Shown here piece after piece: positions 1 to 8,359 of a DNA stretch of 64,000 nt. The DNA comes from Bacteroidales bacterium (GTDB lineage Bacteria; Bacteroidota; Bacteroidia; Bacteroidales; F082). Position 1 is the first letter of the stretch, and each line of letters opens with the position of its first letter. The notes below the pieces were generated by a model. The model searched no databases. It worked only from the letters and a program-made list of their open reading frames with translations, and was not told the DNA's origin. The translations under genes and the position numbers were made by a program. Location of the stretch: positions 42,220-106,219 of the forward strand of contig JAUYGX010000097.1 in assembly GCA_030690365.1 (NCBI GenBank), read 5' to 3'.

Positions 1-396
1 TTTTTGTTTGAAATCGGCAAAAGTATCGCTGTCCCTTGCTATGGCGTTAAGTTCAACCACCGCTGCCGCCGATTTGGCTGCCGAGAACTTGAACAAGTTA
101 AGCTCGAACATATTTAATGCCAACTGGTCGGGCGATCCAAAGTCGGCATTTACAACCTTTGCCAGCTTCATCTGCGGTTTATTTTGCCATCCCTGTGTGA
201 GGGCATTGATGTAAACAATAGATAGCTGGCTGAAATAGTCGTAGGCAAAAGTCGTTGTGCGGTCGTCCCAGATGGTACGCAAAATACCCTCCAGGGCCTG
301 TTTAACTGCATCGGTTTCCTTGCTCAGGGCCAGGTGTTCAGGTTCATGATCGCAGCAACTGATATGGTAATGAGGCTCAGCTACGAGCTTAACTAA
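1..396 (-). CDS. Phage minor head protein (Mu gpF-like), N-terminal part, runs off the window
   Basis: The frame stays open on the minus strand from 396 to base 1 (132 codons) directly after the portal gene. The product contains HYHISCCDHE near its start and FGSPDQLALNMFELNLFKFS further in, a pattern I associate with minor head or head-morphogenesis proteins of Mu-like phages; position after the portal agrees. No ATG, GTG or TTG lies near the start of this frame. It is the -1 frame of the portal gene, entered exactly at a run of ten A residues (see 398-407). It may therefore be made by frameshifting, use an unusual start, or reflect a homopolymer sequence error. Confidence 0.6.
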
Positions 397-1673
397 CTTT
401 TTTTTTTACTGTCAAAAGGTTCGTTCTGTTGGGTGTTGGTTTGTTTTGAACCGATAATCGTAATCCCATACTTTTCGGTGAAGTATTTAGGATCTATTTC
501 GTAATGAGTCAACAACATGGCTTCAATTTCCTTCATCTCTGTTGGAGTGTACTCATAGGTTTCATCCCAGTCAAAGGTGAAGTTTTGAAACGGCCATCCG
601 TGTTTTACCAACATCGGGAAAAGGTCATCGTTAATCACATCCTTCAGGAAGTCGGCATCGGCATTGCTGATAAACTCAGCTACCTCGGCGTGCACGTTTG
701 CCTGGCTTTGTGAAGATCCGTTGTCCATGGTCATTGTTTGCCCCAAAATGGCCTTACTCATTTCGGAGTTGGCGCGGTCGATCCTTTTGTCATACACATT
801 AAAGGCATCACCCCTGGATGTTTCTTTTATTTCAATTTCGGTACCTTCCGGGAAGAGTGCCCAGGCTGCCGATCCCATGCTTTCGAGCATACTTTCAATT
901 TTGTCCAGGTCGCCTTTGGTTCGTGAGCTGCTTTTACCTACGCGGATGGGCATTCCAAACAGCTCGGCAAACTGATCCCAGAACTGAAGTGCATACTTTT
1001 TGCTTATTGCATCTTTTGATACGGCCAGCAAAAGGCCGAGATCCTTTGGTTCGCCCACTGCTATGCACCAGTCCGAAAATGGAGGTTTCAGGTAGTCGTA
1101 GCCTTGTTTTGGGTCATCCATCATGTCCTTTAGTATTACATGGAATTCAGGGCATACGTGCTGCCTAGGCAACAATTCGATATCTGCAAACTTTAAACGC
1201 GGCTCCCGCATGATATCCCCCATCTGTATGAGGCTATGGCCATAGAAGATGCTGTCCAGTGCCAGGCTCATGAATTTTTTCATCCAGCGGCCTTGTATCA
1301 GCTTGGTCATCTCCGGGTTTTCGGTACCAGCCTGGTCGATTACCTTATACGATGTGCGAAGCACCTTTAGTTTTCGGTTGCGAACGGCTCCAAGCAAATG
1401 GTCGTCGAGCATGGCATCATAATATATCTGGAGCAGGTTGATGCGTTTCGGGTTGATGATATCAAGCGCATACTGGTTTGCTGTACGCCAGTTCGCTATT
1501 TCCTGTTGTGTAAGTTGCTGGCTTAGTTCGCTTAATTCGATAAGCACCTTACTTTTGCTCATAATATCTTTTGCCAACTGCATCCGGTCGCGGTCGTTAA
1601 CCACATTAGGGTGTTTAGACAAGTCACCGAAGTTGTTTTTTTGAACTGGTTTGAATTTATCAAAAAATCGCAT
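393..1673 (-). CDS. Portal protein, Mu gp29-like (DUF935)
   Basis: This 426-residue protein resembles the DUF935 portal family of Mu-like phages. The family would form the dodecameric ring at the capsid vertex through which DNA enters and leaves. The C-terminal third holds the conserved stretch ILGQTMTMDNGSS followed by QANVHAEV. It is shorter than Mu gp29 (about 510 residues). It sits between the gp36-like gene and the minor head gene, all leftward, matching Mu-like head modules. It ends in Lys-Lys-Lys-Ser read from a ten-A run, where a -1 slip would continue into the next gene. Confidence 0.85.
   Translation of the reverse strand: MRFFDKFKPVQKNNFGDLSKHPNVVNDRDRMQLAKDIMSKSKVLIELSELSQQLTQQEIANWRTANQYALDIINPKRINLLQIYYDAMLDDHLLGAVRNRKLKVLRTSYKVIDQAGTENPEMTKLIQGRWMKKFMSLALDSIFYGHSLIQMGDIMREPRLKFADIELLPRQHVCPEFHVILKDMMDDPKQGYDYLKPPFSDWCIAVGEPKDLGLLLAVSKDAISKKYALQFWDQFAELFGMPIRVGKSSSRTKGDLDKIESMLESMGSAAWALFPEGTEIEIKETSRGDAFNVYDKRIDRANSEMSKAILGQTMTMDNGSSQSQANVHAEVAEFISNADADFLKDVINDDLFPMLVKHGWPFQNFTFDWDETYEYTPTEMKEIEAMLLTHYEIDPKYFTEKYGITIIGSKQTNTQQNEPFDSKKKS
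398..407 (-). other. Ten-A homopolymer at the portal/minor-head junction
   Basis: On the minus strand the portal gene ends AGT, ten A residues, GT, TAG. Reading with one base slipped back, or with one extra A, avoids the stop and enters the downstream open frame (...K K L V K L V A E P H Y). That downstream frame has no recognisable start codon of its own. This is either a slippage site or a homopolymer miscount. Confidence 0.5.
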
Positions 1674-1722
1674 TTTCTTAAATTTTACACGTTAATTAAT
1701 TGCCATTTAAAATGGTATTAAA

Positions 1723-2136
1723 CTACCAGGTGCTTCCCAGCTTTTTATTTCCACCGTACTTCACCGGATTGCCTGAGTCGTCGTCACCATCGATGGTGGG
1801 GAAGTTGGGCTCTATCAATCCCTTTTGTACGTTCATCAGCCATTTGTCCAGGTTCTCTTTTCTTATTTGCCTGATTTCGGGCATCATGTTGCCAGGCAGG
1901 GTGCTGTGAAGGGTATAAAGCACTTCGTCCATAACGAATTGCAAAAGCACCGGATCGCGGGCAGCCCCGGTGAGTGCAAACAATGCCACCACATTGTACC
2001 GGCTTCGCAGATATCCTTTAAAATATTCGATGGCCGCATTCTCAGCGGCCACCCGTGCAACTGTATCGGCCTGCTGTACCACCTCCAGATCATCAGAGGT
2101 AATGAGTTGTTTGTAATCGGCAGTTTGAATAAACAT
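1723..2136 (-). CDS. Mu gp36-like phage protein (DUF1320)
   Basis: A 137-residue protein that I place in the DUF1320/Mu gp36-like family from its helical N-terminal half (SDDLEVVQQADTVARVAAEN, then YLRSRYN) and its position. Family members occur in the head modules of Mu-like phages; the exact role is not settled and a head-tail joining or completion role is an inference. The start codon lies one base after the terminase stop, so it is in the same leftward operon. The C-terminus is a charged, glycine-rich tail (IDGDDDSGNPVKYGGNK). Confidence 0.65.
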   Translation of the reverse strand: MFIQTADYKQLITSDDLEVVQQADTVARVAAENAAIEYFKGYLRSRYNVVALFALTGAARDPVLLQFVMDEVLYTLHSTLPGNMMPEIRQIRKENLDKWLMNVQKGLIEPNFPTIDGDDDSGNPVKYGGNKKLGSTW

Positions 2137-2137
2137 C

Positions 2138-3673
2138 TTAATATCCTTTTTTAGATTTACGGTTGCGTTTTCCGGTTTTGCCGGGATTTTCGCTTATATG
2201 CGAATTCTTTTGCAGCTTCCAGATTGCCCCTTCGTCTGCATCGGGTGCATCATCGTGTATGCTGGCCCCTTTTTGAAATCCCAGCGTCTGGTCCACTGCG
2301 GTAAGCATGTGGTAGTTCTTTTTCTGCTTGATATCGTAGGTTACCAGGCCACGCTCCCACAACGGAGAAATGGCCTGAATACGGGCAAATTTATCCGGCT
2401 TTTTACGTGTATCGCCCCGGATTGGTAAATAGTAACCCCTCAGTTTTGCCTCGTTTTCAAAGTCCTCGAAAAACATATCCTGTAAAAACACTTCCTCCAT
2501 CCAATATTCACAAATCACATCATCAGGAAGCGACTCATGAAAGTCGAACAACCACTTGATGGCTTCGGTGATGCTGGTTTGTTTGCAAAAGGAATCAAGG
2601 CAATAGAGCTGAATGCCTTTTTTACCCCACACTTTAATGGCCTTATAGTCGTTGGTTGTTTTGGCTTTATATGATGGGTCGAAATAGGCAATAATATCAT
2701 CCATGGACTGCATTGCTGGCACGCGTCCCCAATGAATCCATTCAGCTTTAAATACTTTGCCTTTTACCACCGCTTTGTGGAAGTATTCGCGCAGGGCCAT
2801 AAAATACCCCATGCGCTCGAACCTGAGTTGCAGTTGTTCGCTGGTAAACTTTTGCCACCAGCTCGGCTTCCCGGTAAAGGTACCATCCTCGGTTGCCATT
2901 ACCTTGCTGTGGTGCAGCCCTTTGCGCTTGGGTTTGTTTTCCACATCTCCCACCACATGTGCCAGTATCGACTTTGGGTGGATTCGGTTTCCTACTCCGA
3001 GGAAACGACTCTGGCGAATGTCCATTGCTCCATAGAGTGAGCCAAGCAACCAATCTACCACGCGTTCAACGCGGTCTAAGTTGTTGACAATTTCGTCATC
3101 GTCCAGGTCGTCCCACACGCAGTAGTTGGGTCTTTTTTCGCGGTTACGGATACCGCGCGGGCTTTGTCCCCGTCCCAGGGCAATAAACTCCACACCATCG
3201 TTGTTAATGAAGTTTCCGTCTTCCCAGCTTCCGGTTTTAAACTGTAGTCCAAAGTCGTTGATGTAACGCTGGTTAAATTGTAATTCGGCTTGTATGTCGC
3301 TCAGCAGATCGCAGGCATCATCGTTATTCTTGCCTATCATCACCATGCCGCTCAGCTCTCCATCGGCTTTCAGCCACATGGGACAGATAACATCGGCATG
3401 TACCGATTTGGCATGTTCGCGAGGCCACTCCCACACCCCAAAAAAATTGGGGTCATTTTTCAGCGCGTTGGCTTCACGGATGTGGAAGTCGGCACATGGG
3501 TCGGTGGCGTAATGTGGGAAATAATAATTAACAAAGTATTCGTAATCGTTAATTGCCCGTTTGATGCGCTTTGCCTTTACGTCCTCCGGCTCCTTCAGGT
3601 TGAAGCTGGTGGCAGCTTGCACCACGCGGCACCATTCCTTCCACTCGTTGTATTTTTGAGGTTGTGGCCGCAT
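2138..3673 (-). CDS. Terminase large subunit (Mu gp28-like)
   Basis: A 511-residue packaging motor. A Walker-A-like element WEWPREHAKS lies at residues 81-90 and a Walker B/DEAD-like element VWDDLDDDE at about 186-194, giving the ATPase. The start of the RNase-H-type nuclease domain is visible at AYFDPSYKAKTTNDYKA (about 329-345), with Asp332 as the likely first metal ligand. It would drive headful packaging at the portal. The start overlaps the stop of the small subunit by one base (TAATG), indicating translational coupling. Confidence 0.88.
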   Translation of the reverse strand: MRPQPQKYNEWKEWCRVVQAATSFNLKEPEDVKAKRIKRAINDYEYFVNYYFPHYATDPCADFHIREANALKNDPNFFGVWEWPREHAKSVHADVICPMWLKADGELSGMVMIGKNNDDACDLLSDIQAELQFNQRYINDFGLQFKTGSWEDGNFINNDGVEFIALGRGQSPRGIRNREKRPNYCVWDDLDDDEIVNNLDRVERVVDWLLGSLYGAMDIRQSRFLGVGNRIHPKSILAHVVGDVENKPKRKGLHHSKVMATEDGTFTGKPSWWQKFTSEQLQLRFERMGYFMALREYFHKAVVKGKVFKAEWIHWGRVPAMQSMDDIIAYFDPSYKAKTTNDYKAIKVWGKKGIQLYCLDSFCKQTSITEAIKWLFDFHESLPDDVICEYWMEEVFLQDMFFEDFENEAKLRGYYLPIRGDTRKKPDKFARIQAISPLWERGLVTYDIKQKKNYHMLTAVDQTLGFQKGASIHDDAPDADEGAIWKLQKNSHISENPGKTGKRNRKSKKGY

Positions 3674-4125
3674 TAGCCGTTTATTTTATTGGTTATATAA
3701 AGATCCTGGTACTTGTTTATTTTTTTTATGAATTCGAGGCTTACTTCAGGATCGATGGAAGCTCTTGATTGCATCCATTGACCGAAGGCAATCAGCACAT
3801 CCATGATAACGACAGGCGAATCCTGTTTGTCGAGCTTTTCGACCAGTGCAGCCAGTTTGCTTAGTTTGTCGGCTTCAATTTCACCGTCACCCGCCAACAA
3901 TTCGTTGATCTTCATCAGTGTGCGGTTAATAAGTTCGGTCCGGGTGATGGTTTTGGCAGCCACCTTTTCTTTCCAACCACCTTTTTGTATCCATGAGGTC
4001 AGAGTGCGGCTGCTACCAATGCCCACCCTTTCGAGGATTTCCTTCTGTGTAATGCCCTGTAAATACAGGAGGTAAGCCAATTCTTTTTTGTTTTCTGATC
4101 GTGCTGCCATAGCGTTTAATTGCAA
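3673..4125 (-). CDS. Small terminase-like DNA-binding protein (Mu gp27/DUF1804-like)
   Basis: A 150-residue protein with a helix-turn-helix at about residues 24-51 (GITQKEILERVGIGSSRTLT), followed by a helical oligomerisation-type region. It is the first gene of the leftward packaging operon, immediately before the large terminase. It is therefore the likely DNA-recognition subunit of the packaging machine. The family assignment to the DUF1804 type rests on size, HTH position and context. Confidence 0.7.
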   Translation of the reverse strand: MQLNAMAARSENKKELAYLLYLQGITQKEILERVGIGSSRTLTSWIQKGGWKEKVAAKTITRTELINRTLMKINELLAGDGEIEADKLSKLAALVEKLDKQDSPVVIMDVLIAFGQWMQSRASIDPEVSLEFIKKINKYQDLYITNKING

Positions 4126-4183
4126 TTTCTATTGCAAATATCAATTGTTTACCACCGATTTTAAAATAAGTTATTTCCTAATT

Positions 4184-4265
4184 GTAAAATCTTGACAGTG
4201 AACAGTAAAATCTTAACACTTAACAAAATACAATTTGCAAAAAGATTTTTTGTGATGTTAGTTTG
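4184..4265 (+). promoter_or_regulatory. Candidate phage late promoter with tandem activator sites
   Basis: Two 20-bp direct repeats (4184-4203 and 4205-4224) start 21 bp apart and match at 17 of 20 positions; both begin GTAAAATCTT. Ten bases later TTTG (4234-4237), a 20-bp spacer and TTAGTTTG (4258-4265) resemble the Bacteroidota -33/-7 promoter (TTG, TAnnTTTG) with one mismatch. The first rightward gene starts at 4326. The repeat phase of two helical turns suggests an activator dimer bound upstream of a weak promoter, as expected for a Mor/C-type late switch. The 4126-4325 gap also separates the two divergent operons. Confidence 0.5.
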
Positions 4266-4325
4266 CAGTCTGAACGTAAGAAAACGAAATCGGAAACGAA
4301 AATGAAAACGATTAAAATTTAAACG

Positions 4326-5339
4326 ATGGCTGGCAAAACTCATACCTTCATTGTTTCAGATGAAGCCGTAATCAACAGCTACGGTAGCCGGATCATGACA
4401 GCTGGAATCGATATTGCTCAATATAAGCGCAATCCGGTTGTATTGTGGTATCACCACCGCCCTACCAAATGGGACAGCAAGCAAAGCAAGGAAACCGAAG
4501 CGTTGCCAATTGGCAAATCAGTTAAGTTGTGGAAGGAAGATGGACAGTTGAAGGCAGAAATTGAATTTGATGAAGAGGATGATTTTGCCATGAAAATTGA
4601 AGGCAAAGTGTCTCGCGGCTTTATCAATATGTGTTCACCCGGTGTGGAACCTGTTACCATTTCGGAAGATGCCAAATACCTGTTGCCCGGTCAGCTGAGG
4701 GCAACCGTGGTTAAATCTGCTTTAGAGGAAATATCCATTGTAGATATCGGTGGCAATAACAATGCCTTGAGGCTGAGCCACGATCCTTCACAGAACATCG
4801 ACGAATTTTTACCCTTAGTTAAATATCAATCTAATTCTCAAACACAAATGAATGAATTCCAACAAAAGGTTGCTATGCTTTTAGGCCTCGACCAAAATGC
4901 CGCACCCGAAAGCGTAATGAGCGCTTTAACTGCTAAAATCACCCTGGCCAAAGAGGCTGATGATTACAAGCTAAAACATGACACTTTGAAAGCAGAGGTC
5001 ACCGCAATGAACGATGGCCGGATCATAGCACTGGTAGATGCAAACCAGGATAAAAAATTCACTGCTGATAAGCGCGAAACTTTTATCTCTTTGGGCAAAT
5101 CATCGGGTTATGAAACATTGAAAAACGTGTTGGATGCAACTCCGTCAATGGTAAAGCCAGGTGACATCATCGACCCTAAAAACACATCTGCCGGCGGAGA
5201 TGATCCCAACAACAAACTGACCTTCGCCAAATTGCGCGAACAGGGTGCAGATGCTGTTGAAAAATACAGAAAAGAAAAGCGCGAATCGTATATCACACTC
5301 TTTAAAGAAGAGTATGGTTATTCTCCCGAAATTGACTAA
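4326..5339 (+). CDS. Prohead protease fused to scaffold region (Mu gpI/gpZ type)
   Basis: 337 residues in two parts. Residues 1-160 look like a phage prohead protease core (SYGSRIMTAGIDIAQYKRNP, then ALEEISIVDIGGNNNALRLS). Residues about 175-337 form a helical, charged scaffold-like segment. An in-frame ATG at 4848 (Met175, MNEFQQKVAML) sits exactly at the boundary, as in Mu, where the scaffold is made from an internal start of the protease gene. It is the first gene of the rightward late operon and precedes the major capsid gene. I could not assign catalytic residues. Confidence 0.75.
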   Translation: MAGKTHTFIVSDEAVINSYGSRIMTAGIDIAQYKRNPVVLWYHHRPTKWDSKQSKETEALPIGKSVKLWKEDGQLKAEIEFDEEDDFAMKIEGKVSRGFINMCSPGVEPVTISEDAKYLLPGQLRATVVKSALEEISIVDIGGNNNALRLSHDPSQNIDEFLPLVKYQSNSQTQMNEFQQKVAMLLGLDQNAAPESVMSALTAKITLAKEADDYKLKHDTLKAEVTAMNDGRIIALVDANQDKKFTADKRETFISLGKSSGYETLKNVLDATPSMVKPGDIIDPKNTSAGGDDPNNKLTFAKLREQGADAVEKYRKEKRESYITLFKEEYGYSPEID

Positions 5340-5373
5340 CCCGAAACATTAATCAAAAAAACGAATACATAAA

Positions 5374-6426
5374 ATGAAAACTTTCGCAAGATTTTTAACC
5401 GTGATTTTTCTGGCTGCCTTGGTAGCTGCTGGCCTTCAGTACGCTGTTGGCATCGATCCTGCCGTTACCTTTATGGGGTTGCTGGCAATCTCTGTGGTAT
5501 TGTCCATCCTTCCCAAACCGGCAGGCATTGCAATGGCCGGATTGTTTCCTGAACTCTGGACAGGCGAACTGATTAAAAAATTCAGGCACGACAATAGTTT
5601 CCTTGGCCGCATTGGCCGTAAGGACAATTTGGTGTTAAACAATATCATCAATTTGGCCGATATTGGAGTCGATCCGCTGGTCCTTGTAAATAATACAACC
5701 TACCCCATTGCCGGCGCACAGCGTGAAGATACACCAATAGCCATCACACTGGACAAATTCGATACTGAAAATACCATCATTACAGATGATGAGTTGCAGG
5801 GATTGCCCTACGATAAACCCGGTTCTGTTATAGAACAACACCGTGAGGTGCTGGAAGAGAAAACGGCTGAAAAGTCACTTCACAGCCTTTGCCCACAGGC
5901 AGATGGCTCGGAAACTCCGGTCGTGTTTACCACTGGTGCCAGCGATGCAGGTACTTATGCACGTAAACGGGCCCAGGTTTCCGACATCATCAAATTAAAA
6001 AGGAAACTTGATGATTTAAAAATCCCACAAATGGGGCGAGAACTGGTGTTGTGCCCCCAACATGTGGAAGATTTGCTGTTGACCAACCAACTATTTAAAG
6101 AAGCCTGGTACGACCGAAAAACGGGTCAGTTGTTCGATATGTTCGGATTTACCATAAGTGAATTCATGGCTGGTCCATCTTATTCATACGCTACCCAGGC
6201 AAAGAAAGCATTTGGTGCTGCTGCCGCTGCTGCTGATGACCTTCAGGTGAGTGTATGTTACTACTCCAAACGTGCAGTGCAGGCTCGTGGTGCTGTTAAG
6301 ATGTATCATAAGAAAGCCGAGACTGATCCTCAGAACCGTCAGAGTGAAATAGGGTTCAGATTGTATCATATCTGTTTGCCTAAAAAGTCAACCGGATTCG
6401 GTGCATTGGTTTCCACCAAGGTGTAA
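5374..6426 (+). CDS. Major capsid protein, with hydrophobic N-terminal extension
   Basis: 350 residues, placed after the protease/scaffold gene. From Met54 the protein reads MAGLFPELWTGELIKKF, which looks like a normal capsid-protein start. The preceding 53 residues contain two strongly hydrophobic segments (about 7-25 and 31-46) resembling a signal or membrane anchor. Either the true start is ATG 5533, or the extension is a delta-like domain removed by the protease. The C-terminal half (LYHICLPKKSTGFGALV at the end) is soluble in character. The assignment rests on position and general features; no family motif is decisive. Confidence 0.75.
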   Translation: MKTFARFLTVIFLAALVAAGLQYAVGIDPAVTFMGLLAISVVLSILPKPAGIAMAGLFPELWTGELIKKFRHDNSFLGRIGRKDNLVLNNIINLADIGVDPLVLVNNTTYPIAGAQREDTPIAITLDKFDTENTIITDDELQGLPYDKPGSVIEQHREVLEEKTAEKSLHSLCPQADGSETPVVFTTGASDAGTYARKRAQVSDIIKLKRKLDDLKIPQMGRELVLCPQHVEDLLLTNQLFKEAWYDRKTGQLFDMFGFTISEFMAGPSYSYATQAKKAFGAAAAAADDLQVSVCYYSKRAVQARGAVKMYHKKAETDPQNRQSEIGFRLYHICLPKKSTGFGALVSTKV

Positions 6427-6462
6427 TCAAGATTTTAATCACAATTAAATTCCCTTAGTATA

Positions 6463-6843
6463 ATGAAAAAGATTCTCTTTATTGGCATGCTCCTGATGAT
6501 GTTTGTTAACCTCGCAGAAGCACAGAAGCAATACGGGTTCGATTACCGAACCAGTTCCACCCTCACCTCTGCGGTAGCCGTATCGGTAACGCCTGTGGCT
6601 GCTCTTACGGTATATACCATTACAGCAGATACCAACATAACTTATAGTGCTGTGGTTACGGATGCAGTAATTGGAGACAAGTTTGTTTTGCAAATAACTG
6701 CGGATGCGAGTGCGCGCATAATGGCGTTTGGCACTAATATTACAGCAGTTAACGATACTATTACAGCTACTAAAACCCGACTTTACGAGTTTATTTACAC
6801 CGGTACCGGTTACTATATGCTTGGCAAGCTCCAGGCCGACTAG
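6463..6843 (+). CDS. Small secreted beta-rich phage protein of unknown function
   Basis: 126 residues beginning with a clear Sec signal peptide (MKKILFIGMLLMMFVNLAEA, cleavage before QKQYG). It is followed by a Thr/Val/Ala-rich beta-strand sequence with alternating hydrophobics. It lies between the capsid gene and the tRNA in the late operon. A signal peptide on a protein in a head module is odd: it may be a capsid decoration-like fold acting outside the cytoplasm, or a morphon altering the host envelope. I do not recognise the family. Confidence 0.6.
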   Translation: MKKILFIGMLLMMFVNLAEAQKQYGFDYRTSSTLTSAVAVSVTPVAALTVYTITADTNITYSAVVTDAVIGDKFVLQITADASARIMAFGTNITAVNDTITATKTRLYEFIYTGTGYYMLGKLQAD

Positions 6844-6863
6844 GCCGGAAAAGTAGAAAGGCT

Positions 6864-6936
6864 TGCGGCGTAGAGCAGATGGTAGCTCGACAGGTTCATA
6901 CCCTGTAGGTCGTGGGTTCGAGTCCCGCCGCCGCTA
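6864..6936 (+). tRNA. tRNA-Met (CAU anticodon), phage-encoded
   Basis: A full cloverleaf can be drawn. The acceptor is 6864-6870 with 6929-6935 (six of seven pairs, first pair T-T). The D stem is GAGC/GCTC, the anticodon stem ACAGG/CCTGT with loop TTCATAC, and the T arm GTGGG TTCGAGT CCCGC. The anticodon CAT is at 6897-6899. CCA is not encoded. It could also be the lysidine-modified Ile-CAU type; I cannot separate these by eye. It lies inside the phage late operon. Confidence 0.85.
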
Positions 6937-6961
6937 CAAACTTTATTTGGATGTGAATTGG

Positions 6962-7012
6962 GGGGAGGACGTTGTTAGGTGGTTTCATAGGTGATAAGTC
7001 CTCCCCTTTTTT
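6962..7012 (+). terminator. Long-loop hairpin followed by T6
   Basis: GGGGAGGAC (6962-6970) pairs perfectly with GTCCTCCCC (6998-7006), followed directly by TTTTTT. The 27-nt loop is long for a simple terminator. It may terminate or attenuate the capsid/tRNA transcript before the lysis genes. Confidence 0.5.
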
Positions 7013-7035
7013 AAAACAAAGAAATTATTGACGAC

Positions 7036-7317
7036 ATGGATCTTATCGAATTTCAAAATTGGTTACTAAGCGGGATCATCCTGCTGTTATTAACGTTTGG
7101 ATGGTGGAGTGCCCGCAACTGGATTCAAACCATTACGGCTAAAATAGACCAGTTGATTACAGCCGTTCAGGATCAAACCATGGCCAATATCAGGCAAGCA
7201 GGAGAAATCAGCAACCTCACTAAACGGGTTGACACAACCGACAAACGATTAGAGGATCATTCAAATAGAATTAAACACCTTGAGATAAAAACCGGGAAAT
7301 GGAAAAGTTCAGAATAG
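7036..7317 (+). CDS. Small membrane protein with coiled coil (holin or spanin-like candidate)
   Basis: 93 residues. One transmembrane helix (about residues 10-26, LLSGIILLLLTFGWW) is followed by an extended heptad-rich region (TKRVDTTDKRLEDHSNRIKH). It overlaps the start of the muramidase gene by 19 bp and begins the lysis cassette, so a role in host lysis (holin, antiholin or inner-membrane spanin-like) is inferred from context. No family motif is decisive. Confidence 0.6.
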   Translation: MDLIEFQNWLLSGIILLLLTFGWWSARNWIQTITAKIDQLITAVQDQTMANIRQAGEISNLTKRVDTTDKRLEDHSNRIKHLEIKTGKWKSSE

Positions 7318-7895
7318 CATATCAACTTACATCAGCTTTTGAAGGCATCTATAGCAACGATCCCGACGACCGTGGCAAAGAAACCGTCAGGGGTATTTCG
7401 CGTAAAGTTTGGCCTGCGTGGGAAGGATGGAAGCTTGTAGATGCAATAAAGAAACAACATCCACAAACATTTGTGTATGAGCTGGCCATTAATGCAGGCC
7501 TTACTGCCCTGGTTGAGCAATTTTATTATGAGAACTACTGGCTCAGACTGTCGTGCGACGACTTTGATCAGGAAATAGCCAACGAGCTGTTTGATACCGG
7601 GGTGAACATGGGCGGGCTTATGGCCGCAACTTATTTTCAACAGGCTTTAAACAAGCTGAACAGAAACCAGAAAGATTACCCCGACATGATTACCGATGGA
7701 CAAATCGGGTATCTTACTAAGAACGCCTACCGACAATATATGTCAACATCCAGGTTTGCTTCACGCAACCATAAACAATTAATCAACTGGTTGCTCAAGT
7801 GGATGAACTATTACCAACTGCGCAAATACGACTTAATTACCGAACACGATCACGCACAGGAAAAATACGTTCCAGGCTGGACAGAAAGGACTTAA
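7299..7895 (+). CDS. Endolysin, glycoside hydrolase family 108 muramidase-like
   Basis: 198 residues. The N-terminus carries FEGIYSNDPDDRGKETVRGI, the GH108 signature (usually EGGYSNDP.D.GG.T..GI), with Glu15 as predicted catalytic acid. The C-terminal part (FDTGVNMGG, then a helical region) fits the peptidoglycan-binding half of this family. It would cleave the host cell wall glycan at lysis. It is flanked by two membrane proteins, forming a holin-endolysin cassette. Confidence 0.85.
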   Translation: MEKFRIAYQLTSAFEGIYSNDPDDRGKETVRGISRKVWPAWEGWKLVDAIKKQHPQTFVYELAINAGLTALVEQFYYENYWLRLSCDDFDQEIANELFDTGVNMGGLMAATYFQQALNKLNRNQKDYPDMITDGQIGYLTKNAYRQYMSTSRFASRNHKQLINWLLKWMNYYQLRKYDLITEHDHAQEKYVPGWTERT

Positions 7896-7899
7896 TATC

Positions 7900-8355
7900 A
7901 TGGGAGAATTTAAAGACATAAACGGAAAAACACGGATCGGAACTTTCCTTCAGGAGGTGGCTCCCGATTTGCTCAATGCTGTTGGCAGCATTACAGGTGT
8001 TGAATCGTTGAACAAACTGGGCGACCTGATTAAAGGTACCACCGAACTCAACGATGCCCAAAAGGCCAGTGCTATTGAATTGCTCCGGATCGACCTTCAG
8101 GAAGAGCAGGAACGCACCAAACGGTTACAGGCTGATATGGCATCAGATAGTTGGTTAAGCAAGAATATACGCCCAATGACGCTTATTTACCTGCTGTTTT
8201 TCACATCCATATTAATTGTATTGGATTCGGCTTTAAAAGGATTTGACGTGAAAGATGCATATGTAACCCTGATTACCTCCTTATTGCTTGCCGTATTCTC
8301 ATTTTACTTTGTATTGCGTGACGTAAATAAAATGATCATTAATCGTAAAAAATAG
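7900..8355 (+). CDS. Holin (3TM-type)
   Basis: 151 residues. An amphipathic N-terminal half (TKRLQADMASDSWLSKNIRP) is followed by two clear transmembrane helices (about 97-115 and 120-142). The motif SWLSKNIRPMTLIYLL is typical of the Holin_3TMs family as I know it. It directly follows the endolysin, so it is the best holin candidate, releasing the endolysin at a timed moment. Confidence 0.75.
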   Translation: MGEFKDINGKTRIGTFLQEVAPDLLNAVGSITGVESLNKLGDLIKGTTELNDAQKASAIELLRIDLQEEQERTKRLQADMASDSWLSKNIRPMTLIYLLFFTSILIVLDSALKGFDVKDAYVTLITSLLLAVFSFYFVLRDVNKMIINRKK

Positions 8356-8359
8356 AACA

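Noticed and set aside
8..214. Plus-strand open frame of 68 codons at the window start
   Set aside because: It is antisense to the minor head gene, whose minus-strand frame has clear phage-head features.
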